This document shows, one piece after another, positions 1-5,183 of a stretch of DNA of 7,463 bases. Each line of letters starts with the position of its first letter. Position 1 is the stretch's first letter. The position numbers and the translations under genes were made by a program. The DNA is from Alphaproteobacteria bacterium (lineage in GTDB: Bacteria > Pseudomonadota > Alphaproteobacteria > RF32 > CAG-239), in assembly GCA_017963715.1 (NCBI GenBank), contig JAGCTK010000168.1, positions 1 through 7,463 of the forward strand, written 5' to 3'. The notes under the pieces are model-generated. The model saw only the letters and a program-made list of their open reading frames with translations. It searched no databases and was not told the DNA's origin.

Positions 1-50
1 TATTGATTTTGCAGAATAAAATTTTTTTTAAAAAATCAAAAAAACTGCTT

Positions 51-72
51 GATTTAAACCACCGTTTAAATC
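51..72. repeat. Perfect AT-rich inverted repeat (9-bp arms, 4-nt loop)
   Basis: GATTTAAAC at 51-59 is the exact reverse complement of GTTTAAATC at 64-72, with the loop CACC between them. On the minus strand the hairpin is followed six bases later by a run of seven T, so it could be a weak terminator for a minus-strand transcript. The stem is mostly A-T and the T run is displaced, which argues against an efficient one. A dimeric-regulator operator is the other possibility. The symmetry is seen directly and the function is unknown. Confidence 0.5.
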
Positions 73-164
73 ATACACCTAAAACACCAAAAAATAACGT
101 TAGTTCAATGGGATATAAAAAAGTCATTTATCACAAAAAAGTGCTCAAAACAAGGAAAAAGAAT

Positions 165-192
165 GGATCCTCGCAATGACTGTGAGGATGAC
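165..192 (-). repeat. REP-like palindromic unit D
   Basis: This imperfect hairpin has left arm ATCCTCGCA and right arm TGTGAGGAT, with one G-T-type mismatch and a five-base loop. Its edges are GGATC on the left and ATGAC on the right, so on the minus strand it reads GTCAT-stem-GATCC. This is the same architecture as the other units of the cluster, but the stem sequence is different. Confidence 0.6.
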
Positions 193-225
193 GGCAGAGG
201 AAGTGTGAGGGTGAATAGAATAATA

Positions 226-251
226 GATCCCGAAATAAATTCGGGATGACA
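226..251 (-). repeat. REP-like palindromic unit C, copy 1
   Basis: This hairpin has arms ATCCCGAA and TTCGGGAT around an AT-rich centre (ATAAA-like). Its edges are GATC on the left and ATGACA on the right. Read on the minus strand it begins TGTCATCCCGAA. Elements of this kind are common in several alphaproteobacterial genomes and often produce spurious peptide predictions. The identity of the element family is inferred from general resemblance. Confidence 0.7.
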
Positions 252-278
252 GCAACACGAGCGGTGAATAGAATAATA

Positions 279-304
279 GATCCCGAAATAAATTCGGGAT
301 GACA
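279..304 (-). repeat. REP-like palindromic unit C, copy 2
   Basis: This unit is identical to the one 53 bp to its left, as part of the tandem duplication. It has the same ATCCCGAA/TTCGGGAT arms and the same minus-strand orientation, with ATGACA on the right edge. Confidence 0.7.
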
Positions 305-335
305 GCAACACGAGCGAAGATGACGGCTTCTATAC

Positions 336-364
336 TGTCATCCTCGGGCTCAGTCCCGAGGATC
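336..364 (+). repeat. REP-like palindromic unit B (plus orientation)
   Basis: This is a perfect 9-bp stem, ATCCTCGGG at 340-348 pairing with CCCGAGGAT at 355-363, with a 6-nt loop. The outer edges are TGTCAT on the left and GATC on the right. The unit is therefore oriented opposite to the other units and forms a head-to-head pair with the next one. Confidence 0.7.
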
Positions 365-372
365 TCATTTGT

Positions 373-401
373 GGATTCTCGGCACAAGGCCGAGAATGAC
401 A
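373..401 (-). repeat. REP-like palindromic unit A (minus orientation)
   Basis: The stem is ATTCTCGGC at 375-383 paired with GCCGAGAAT at 389-397, 9 bp with a 5-nt loop. The right edge is ATGACA, the exact complement of the TGTCAT edge of the preceding unit. Together they span 336-401 as an inverted pair separated by about 8 bp, the arrangement seen in REPIN or BIME composites. Confidence 0.7.
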
Positions 402-497
402 GGCTTTCCGTCCGTATTTAAAGTGTAACATAAACGTTTTTTGTATAGCATTCTTAAAACACAATCCCAAAAAAAGACCATCCGTAACCATAAACTG

Positions 498-526
498 TTG
501 CACAAAATATTTTCTTTATTTACAAA
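498..526 (+). promoter_or_regulatory. Weak candidate sigma-70 promoter for ldh
   Basis: TTGCAC at 498-503 and TACAAA at 521-526 are separated by 17 bp in an AT-rich stretch about 55 bp before the ldh start. They match the consensus at only three and four of six positions. This is the best spacing I could find, but other AT-rich hexamers nearby could serve equally well. Treat it as a guess. Confidence 0.2.
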
Positions 527-580
527 CCCCAAAAAAGTGTTATATCTCCCACGATTAAAAATTTTGTGAGGAATATAAAT

Positions 581-1546
581 ATGAAAGAAGAAAATTTCGA
601 CTGCGTCAACGGGCGAAAAGTTGTTATCATCGGATGCGGATTTGTCGGTGCCGCCACAGCATTTTCTTTGATGCAATCCGGCCTGTTTTCAGAGATGGCG
701 CTCATTGATGCCAATCATGCCAAGGCTGAGGGCGAAGCGTTGGACATCAGTCACGGTGTGCCGTTTGCCAAACCGGTCAAAATTTATGCCGGCGATTATG
801 ATGACATCACGGATGCCTCAATTGTGATTTTGACGGCCGGTGCCAATCAAAAAGAGGGCGAAACGCGTCTTGACCTGGTGCACAAAAATATCGAAATTTT
901 TAAATCGATTTTACCTCAAATCAAACAGCAGAACTTCAAGGGTATTTTACTTATTGTTGCAAACCCCGTCGATATTTTGACAACCGTTGCCGTCAAACTT
1001 TCCGGTTTGCCCGAAAACAGAGTTTTTGGTTCAGGTACCGTACTTGATACGGCACGCTTAAAATTTGAACTTGGCAATCACTTAAATGTTGATCCCCGAA
1101 GCGTGCACGCATTTATCATCGGCGAACACGGAGATTCCGAAATTGCGGCTTGGTCATCCGCCAATGTGTCGGGCATTCCGCTCAATCGTTTTTGCGAAAT
1201 GCGCGGATTTTTTCAGCACGACGAAGCCACGCAAAAGATTGCGGCCGATGTCAAAAACAGTGCCTATGAAATTATCAACAAGAAAAAAGCAACATATTTT
1301 GGTATTGCCATGGCTGTCAAACGTATTTGTGAAGCGATTGTTCGTGATGAAAAATCAATTCTGCCCGTTTCATCAATGATGCACGGTCAATATCATGTTG
1401 ATGGCTTGGCTTTGAGTATGCCGGCTGTTGTCGGTCGTGACGGCGTCGAAACATTGGTTCCGCTCGCACTCAGCGAAACGGAACAGAGAGAACTCGAAAA
1501 ATCAGCCGCCGTTTTGAAAGATATTCTCAAAGACAATAACATTTAA
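581..1546 (+). CDS. ldh: L-lactate dehydrogenase (NAD-dependent)
   Basis: This cytoplasmic enzyme interconverts pyruvate plus NADH and L-lactate plus NAD+, regenerating NAD+ during fermentation. I place the start at ATG 581 (321 aa), 8 nt after GAGGA at 568-572. An in-frame GTG at 566 has no ribosome binding site. The Rossmann motif GCGFVG is at residues 18-23 with the NAD-ribose Asp at 43. The substrate loop has Gln90 (GANQKEGETR), the position that separates lactate dehydrogenase (Gln) from malate dehydrogenase (Arg), and Arg96 follows it. Asn128, Asp156, Arg159 and catalytic His183 (GEHGDSE) are all present, as is a Thr238 matching canonical Thr246. The length fits the family. Of the two residues that bind the activator fructose 1,6-bisphosphate in Bacillus-type enzymes, His188 is kept (His176) and Arg173 is Lys161. 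The gene appears to stand alone, since a separate promoter follows its stop codon. Confidence 0.93.
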   Translation: MKEENFDCVNGRKVVIIGCGFVGAATAFSLMQSGLFSEMALIDANHAKAEGEALDISHGVPFAKPVKIYAGDYDDITDASIVILTAGANQKEGETRLDLVHKNIEIFKSILPQIKQQNFKGILLIVANPVDILTTVAVKLSGLPENRVFGSGTVLDTARLKFELGNHLNVDPRSVHAFIIGEHGDSEIAAWSSANVSGIPLNRFCEMRGFFQHDEATQKIAADVKNSAYEIINKKKATYFGIAMAVKRICEAIVRDEKSILPVSSMMHGQYHVDGLALSMPAVVGRDGVETLVPLALSETEQRELEKSAAVLKDILKDNNI

Positions 1547-1554
1547 AAAAATAT

Positions 1555-1583
1555 TTGCATTATCAAAATTTATGTGTTCTAAT
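1555..1583 (+). promoter_or_regulatory. Extended -10 promoter of the operon
   Basis: The -35 element TTGCAT (1555-1560) and the -10 element TCTAAT (1578-1583, five of six consensus positions) are separated by exactly 17 bp. TGT directly precedes the -10, making an extended -10. Transcription would begin near 1590, leaving a leader of about 25 nt before the first gene. It lies in the ldh-to-operon gap and is the only good promoter seen ahead of the seven-gene run. Confidence 0.5.
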
Positions 1584-1615
1584 ACGCCTAAAGTTTGGCA
1601 AAAAAGGGGCATCAT

Positions 1616-2662
1616 ATGTTTTGGCTTAAAAAAATTTTATTGCTTTCCGGCATCCTTGTTTTGGTCTATGGCGGCAGTTCCGGCACACAGAGTTCCAGTC
1701 TTTTCATTCAAGCCATCAGTTTTATCGGCTTGTTGGTGATTGCCATCATTTTGTATATTTTTGCCAAGATGCTTTTAAGAGGTTTGGGTTGTATGCCCTC
1801 ACTGTTGATTATGCTGGGTGTCGGTCTGTTTATGATGTATGCTCTCGGTATGTTCAACAACGGCATCGGCGGCGTGGCCTCATCCATTTTGCGCTTTGTC
1901 GGTCGTGACACAACGACGTCTCAACCGCTTGCCGTTCCGCCGGCCGCTCAACCGGAGACTGTTGAAATCACGCCGGCTGTTGAAGAAGAAGCGGTCGAAA
2001 TTACCACTTTGGGCGCTTCCGAGCCAAGTCCCGAACTGTTTGATGATTTTAAGGTTGAAGCCGAAAAAACATTAGAAAATGAGGTCCCGAAGAATGAACC
2101 TCAAAAAGGCTTGTTACAGCAAGTGATGTCAGCCATTATTCCCGAGCAACAACACGCCGAACAACGTCCGTTTAATCCCAATGATTTTCCTGTCATTTAT
2201 GACACGGCACGTGTTTTGACGGGTGATATGCTCGAAATCCACGGTCGCTACTTTAAATTGTTCGGTATTGCCGCACCCGAAATCAGCCAAACATGTGCCG
2301 ATGCCAAAGGTCAGGCCTATAATTGCGGCAGACAATCGGCATCATGGCTTAAAAACTGGATCAAAGATTATGAACTTGAGTGCCATATTATCCAGCAAGA
2401 CACCAAAGGCAATATGGTTGGTACATGCGCCCTCGGTGCATACGACTTAGGTGCGGCACTCGTCAATGCGGGTTGGGCTGTGGCTTATACCAAATATACG
2501 GGCGCTTATCTGCCTTATGAGATACAAGCTCAACAAAACAAACGCGGCTTGTGGCAAGGCCAATTTTATAAGCCGTGGGATTGGAAAAAAATTCAGGCAC
2601 GGCAAAAAAATGTCACAGTTGTCCGAAAGAGAATGCCGAAAATCGGTTTGTTCGGACGGTAA
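1616..2662 (+). CDS. Membrane-anchored SNase-fold protein, probably catalytically impaired
   Basis: The protein has 348 residues. The start is ATG 1616, 6 nt after AAGGGG (1604-1609); an in-frame TTG at 1595 lies almost at the predicted transcript start. Three hydrophobic segments (about 4-19, 33-54 and 61-81) are followed by a Pro/Glu-rich linker (about 100-190). A staphylococcal-nuclease-like domain (about 192-325) ends in the PWDW motif common in alphaproteobacterial SNase-like proteins. Compared with Staphylococcus nuclease, Asp21 and Glu43 are kept (Asp204, Glu222). Arg35 is Lys214, the calcium ligand Asp40 is Ala219 and Arg87 is Asn266. Nuclease activity is therefore doubtful, and a binding or structural role is possible. 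Four Cys (227, 237, 256, 271) could form disulfides if the domain is periplasmic. It is the first gene of the operon, 2 nt before tsaE. The fold is confident; the physiological role is unknown. Confidence 0.8.
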   Translation: MFWLKKILLLSGILVLVYGGSSGTQSSSLFIQAISFIGLLVIAIILYIFAKMLLRGLGCMPSLLIMLGVGLFMMYALGMFNNGIGGVASSILRFVGRDTTTSQPLAVPPAAQPETVEITPAVEEEAVEITTLGASEPSPELFDDFKVEAEKTLENEVPKNEPQKGLLQQVMSAIIPEQQHAEQRPFNPNDFPVIYDTARVLTGDMLEIHGRYFKLFGIAAPEISQTCADAKGQAYNCGRQSASWLKNWIKDYELECHIIQQDTKGNMVGTCALGAYDLGAALVNAGWAVAYTKYTGAYLPYEIQAQQNKRGLWQGQFYKPWDWKKIQARQKNVTVVRKRMPKIGLFGR

Positions 2663-2664
2663 AA

Positions 2665-3144
2665 ATGCCTTATTGCGTGCAAAAAATGTGTCATGATTTG
2701 ACAGCCACACAACATTTGGCCGCACAACTGGCCTCTATCGCACAAAAGGGTGATACATTTGCTTTGCGTGCAACGTTAGGTGCCGGAAAATCGGCTTTTG
2801 CGCGCGCTTTTATTCAGGCTCTTGTTTCAACAGATGATGTTCCCAGCCCGACTTTTACATTGTTGCAAACATATCCGGCCAAAGATTTTGATATTTATCA
2901 CTATGATTTATACCGTTTGAAATCGCCCGAAGAAATTTGGGAACTCGACATTGAAGAAGCCCTTTTTTCAAATGTCACATTAATTGAATGGCCCGAAAAA
3001 ATGGAAATGTATCTGCCGCGCGATATTTTTGAAGTATCCATCACGGTTCTGCCAAACAATGCACGTTTATTTGCCATCAAAACAAACAGCGAAGACAAAA
3101 AGCAACGCCTGTCCTCACTTCATTGTTGGGAGATAAATATTTGA
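2665..3144 (+). CDS. tsaE: tRNA threonylcarbamoyladenosine biosynthesis ATPase TsaE
   Basis: TsaE is the P-loop ATPase that acts with TsaB and TsaD in the cytoplasm to make the t6A modification at position 37 of ANN-decoding tRNAs. The product is 159 aa, a normal length. The Walker A motif is LGAGKS at residues 38-43. The family block SPTFTLLQTY is at 61-70, HYDLYR at 79-84 and the IEWPE block at 107-111. The frame is open further upstream into the previous gene. I chose ATG 2665 because it starts 2 nt after the previous stop and gives a family-like N-terminus. The Shine-Dalgarno sequence is poor, so translational coupling is likely; Met8 is an alternative start. The 3' end overlaps hprK by 4 nt. 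Confidence 0.92.
   Translation: MPYCVQKMCHDLTATQHLAAQLASIAQKGDTFALRATLGAGKSAFARAFIQALVSTDDVPSPTFTLLQTYPAKDFDIYHYDLYRLKSPEEIWELDIEEALFSNVTLIEWPEKMEMYLPRDIFEVSITVLPNNARLFAIKTNSEDKKQRLSSLHCWEINI
3128..3132 (+). promoter_or_regulatory. Ribosome binding site that fixes the hprK TTG start
   Basis: GGGAG lies inside the last codons of tsaE, 8 nt before TTG 3141. The more upstream in-frame TTG codons at 3123 and 3126 precede this site and cannot use it. It therefore supports initiation at 3141. Confidence 0.6.
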
Positions 3145-3581
3145 CCGAACATATCCACGCAACATGTGTTGAACTTAACGGATACGGCGTTTTAATCACG
3201 GGCGCCTCCGGCAGCGGCAAATCCGATTTGGCCTTGCGCCTGATTGAAAACAAAAAAGCGATTTTGGTCTCAGATGACAGAACGGATATTGCCATAAAAA
3301 ACGGCATATTAACAGCCTCTTGTCCGAAAAATATTGAAGGCTTACTTGAAGTGCGCGGTATCGGCCTCATCCAAATCCCTTTTAAGCAGGAGACTCCCGT
3401 CAAGTTGATTGTTCAGGCCTCACTGTCCTCAGAGATTGACCGGTTGCCCAAGACGTCTTTTGAGACAATAGAGGGTTGTCAAATCCCGTCTTTACGGCTT
3501 GATTTGTTGACTCCTTCCGCACCTGATAAGGTTGTGGTCAAATTAAAGACCTTGCTTGAAGAATATAAAGAAAGGTCTTAA
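3141..3581 (+). CDS. hprK: HPr kinase, short alphaproteobacterial form
   Basis: HprK is a serine kinase of the phosphocarrier HPr and controls the nitrogen-type PTS regulatory chain in alphaproteobacteria. I start it at TTG 3141 (146 aa). This TTG overlaps the tsaE stop by 4 nt and sits 8 nt after a good Shine-Dalgarno. The Walker A motif GASGSGKS is at residues 21-28, the SDDR segment at 44-47, and the HprK signature LLEVRGIGLI at 68-77. The N-terminal domain of Firmicutes HprK is absent, as is usual for the alphaproteobacterial form, so this is not a truncation. HPr and EIIA genes often follow hprK in this class but do not do so here. The next gene is an Mla permease 28 nt downstream. Confidence 0.88.
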   Translation: MTEHIHATCVELNGYGVLITGASGSGKSDLALRLIENKKAILVSDDRTDIAIKNGILTASCPKNIEGLLEVRGIGLIQIPFKQETPVKLIVQASLSSEIDRLPKTSFETIEGCQIPSLRLDLLTPSAPDKVVVKLKTLLEEYKERS

Positions 3582-3609
3582 ACTGGCAAAATAAAATGAA
3601 AGGCAAAAC

Positions 3610-4404
3610 ATGATGCTATCAAAACAGATTGAAAATTTTTTACGCGCTCTCGGCAAACCGCTTGTAGCCTTTTTGATGTCACTCGGCAAGTTGTCTGTTT
3701 TTATCGTCCGAGCGGTCTATCACGCATTGACGCCGCCGATTTACTTCAAAAACTTTATTAAGCAGGTGCTCGAAATGGGCTTTTATTCGGTGCCCGTCGT
3801 CGGCCTGACCACAATTTTTGCCGGTATGGTGATTGCGCTGCAAACATATTCCGGTTTTTCAAAATATGGTGCCGAAAGTGCCGTGGCCAACGTGGTTTTG
3901 ATTTCGGTGACGCGTGAACTCGCGCCCGTGTTATCGGCTTTGATGGTTGCCGGCCGTATCGGTGCGGCCATGGCGGCCGAAATCGGCACAATGAAAGTGA
4001 CCGAGCAATTAGACGCGCTTGTCACCCTTTCGACCAATCCGTTTAAATATTTATTTGCACCACGTCTGTGGGCCGGCTTGTGTGTTTTGCCGCTTTTGGT
4101 GTTATTCGGTGATGTTATCGGCGTGTTCGGCGGCTATGTCGTCGGCGTATATAAACTCGGTTTTAATCCGGCCAATTACATCAATTCCACGATAGAAAAT
4201 TTAGAAGCCATCGGTATTATTTCGGGTTTGATTAAAGCGGCGGTTTTCGGCTTTATCATCTCATTGATGGGTTGTTACAACGGTTACAAATCAAAAGGCG
4301 GCGCGCAGGGTGTCGGCCAAGCCACCACCAATGCCGTGGTATCAGCCTCGATTTTGGTTTTGATTTTCAACTACCTCATTACCGAAATTTTCTTTGCAAA
4401 ATAG
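3610..4404 (+). CDS. mlaE: Mla-type phospholipid ABC transporter permease MlaE
   Basis: This is the inner-membrane permease of an MCE/Mla ABC transporter that moves phospholipids between the inner and outer membranes. The 264-aa length is typical. The family hallmark runs from TRELAP (residues 101-106) through AGRIGAAMAAEIGT (114-127) to EQLDAL (132-137), a coupling region that contacts the ATPase. Hydrophobic segments lie at about 58-78, 92-113, 150-180, 203-221 and 243-261. ATG 3610 follows AAAGG by 6 nt; an adjacent ATG at 3613 would remove one residue. The cognate ATPase starts 12 nt downstream. Homologous permeases also serve toluene-tolerance (Ttg2) and plant TGD1 systems. The substrate is inferred from the family. 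Confidence 0.92.
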   Translation: MMLSKQIENFLRALGKPLVAFLMSLGKLSVFIVRAVYHALTPPIYFKNFIKQVLEMGFYSVPVVGLTTIFAGMVIALQTYSGFSKYGAESAVANVVLISVTRELAPVLSALMVAGRIGAAMAAEIGTMKVTEQLDALVTLSTNPFKYLFAPRLWAGLCVLPLLVLFGDVIGVFGGYVVGVYKLGFNPANYINSTIENLEAIGIISGLIKAAVFGFIISLMGCYNGYKSKGGAQGVGQATTNAVVSASILVLIFNYLITEIFFAK

Positions 4405-4416
4405 GAGAAAAATTCA

Positions 4417-5181
4417 ATGTCAGATATCAAAATATCCATTCGCGATTTGAAAAAAAGTTTTGGAAGAAAAACGGTTTTAAATGGGGTTGATTTGGATATA
4501 GAGCAAGGCGAATCTTTTGTTGTGATCGGTGGTTCGGGCGCAGGAAAATCGGTGTTGATTAAATGCATCCAAGGCTTGTTGACACCCGATTCCGGCTCAA
4601 TTCAAATCGACGGTGTTGAAACAACCGACAACAGCAACTTCAATCAAAAAGACATGCACGCCAAAATGGGTATGCTGTTTCAGGGCGGTGCGTTGTTTGA
4701 CAGTTTAAGCGTGTGGGAAAATGTGGCTTTTGCGCTTTTGGAAAATCAAAAAACACCGCGCGATTTGGCTAAGGTTGAAGCCATCCGTGTTTTACGGCAG
4801 GTCGGCTTAGCACCCGATGTGGCAGACTTATACCCGTCCGAACTGTCGGGCGGCATGCAAAAACGTGTCGGTTTGGCACGCGCCATCATCACCAAGCCTG
4901 AAATCATCTTTTTTGACGAGCCGACAACAGGACTTGATCCGATTATGGCGGATGTCATCAATGATTTGATTGTCGAATCAGCCAAAGGTTTGGGCGCCAC
5001 CACGCTGACCATCACGCACGATATGGCTTCGGTCAAAAAAATTGCAGACAAAGTGGCCATGCTTTATCAGGGCAAAATCATTTGGCAAGGCACGGTTAAA
5101 GAAATGGAAAAAACAGACAATCCGTATGTTGTTCAGTTTGTGAGCGGCTCAGCTCAGGGACCGATTAAAGTGGAGGTATAA
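4417..5181 (+). CDS. mlaF: Mla-type phospholipid ABC transporter ATPase MlaF
   Basis: This cytoplasmic ATPase powers the MlaE permease. The 254-aa protein has every ABC motif: Walker A GGSGAGKS (38-45), Q-loop Gln89, signature LSGGM (143-147), Walker B IIFFDE (163-168) with catalytic Glu168, and switch His201 (TITHD). The GGMQKR form after the signature Ser is typical of MCE-linked ATPases. ATG 4417 follows AGGAG, which overlaps the mlaE stop, with 9-nt spacing. The C-terminal tail contains FVSGSAQGPI, similar to tails of alphaproteobacterial MlaF homologues. An MCE-domain gene (mlaD) usually accompanies this pair, but the next gene is radA, 2 nt after the stop. The substrate-binding partner must be encoded elsewhere. 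Confidence 0.93.
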   Translation: MSDIKISIRDLKKSFGRKTVLNGVDLDIEQGESFVVIGGSGAGKSVLIKCIQGLLTPDSGSIQIDGVETTDNSNFNQKDMHAKMGMLFQGGALFDSLSVWENVAFALLENQKTPRDLAKVEAIRVLRQVGLAPDVADLYPSELSGGMQKRVGLARAIITKPEIIFFDEPTTGLDPIMADVINDLIVESAKGLGATTLTITHDMASVKKIADKVAMLYQGKIIWQGTVKEMEKTDNPYVVQFVSGSAQGPIKVEV

Positions 5182-5183
5182 CA

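Larger units (their letters stand above)
210..315. repeat. Perfect 53-bp tandem direct repeat carrying a palindrome in each copy
   Basis: Positions 210-262 and 263-315 are identical over 53 bp and directly abutting. Each copy contains one palindromic unit plus the flanking segments GGTGAATAGAATAAT and GCAACACGAGC. The lack of any mismatch suggests a recent duplication, or an assembly effect in a metagenome-derived sequence. The copies are not coding. Confidence 0.9.
1..580. other. Gene-free region with palindromic repeats upstream of ldh
   Basis: No credible gene lies in this stretch. The open frames crossing it are minus-strand readings through repeated palindromes, and they encode repeated low-complexity peptides without a recognisable domain. 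The region contains a 9-bp inverted repeat near its left end, five REP-like palindromic units between about 165 and 401, and a 53-bp tandem duplication. From 402 to 580 it is AT-rich leader sequence for the downstream dehydrogenase. Whatever gene precedes this interval lies outside the window. Confidence 0.75.

Noticed and set aside
105..387. Minus-strand open frames across the palindrome cluster
   Set aside because: They translate the same repeated palindromes in two frames (peptides such as VIPNLFRDL and CHPEFISGS), with no ribosome binding site or domain. Such peptides are known by-products of this kind of repeat.
165..401. CRISPR array
   Set aside because: There are only two exact direct repeats, immediately adjacent with no unique spacers between them. 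The other units differ in sequence and orientation, and no cas gene is present.
566..580. GTG 566 as the start of ldh
   Set aside because: It overlaps the Shine-Dalgarno GAGGA that serves ATG 581, and has no site of its own.
365..714. Minus-strand open frames overlapping the ldh leader and 5' end
   Set aside because: They run antisense to a well-supported gene, begin inside it, and show no recognisable family or ribosome binding site.
581..1546. Malate dehydrogenase as the product of the first gene
   Set aside because: The substrate-specificity position is Gln90 (lactate type) rather than Arg, and the GSGTVLDTAR block matches lactate dehydrogenases.
2575..2664. Upstream extension of tsaE to ATG 2575
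   Set aside because: It would overlap the preceding gene by 88 bp and add about 30 residues that TsaE proteins do not have. ATG 2665 fits both the family and the operon spacing.
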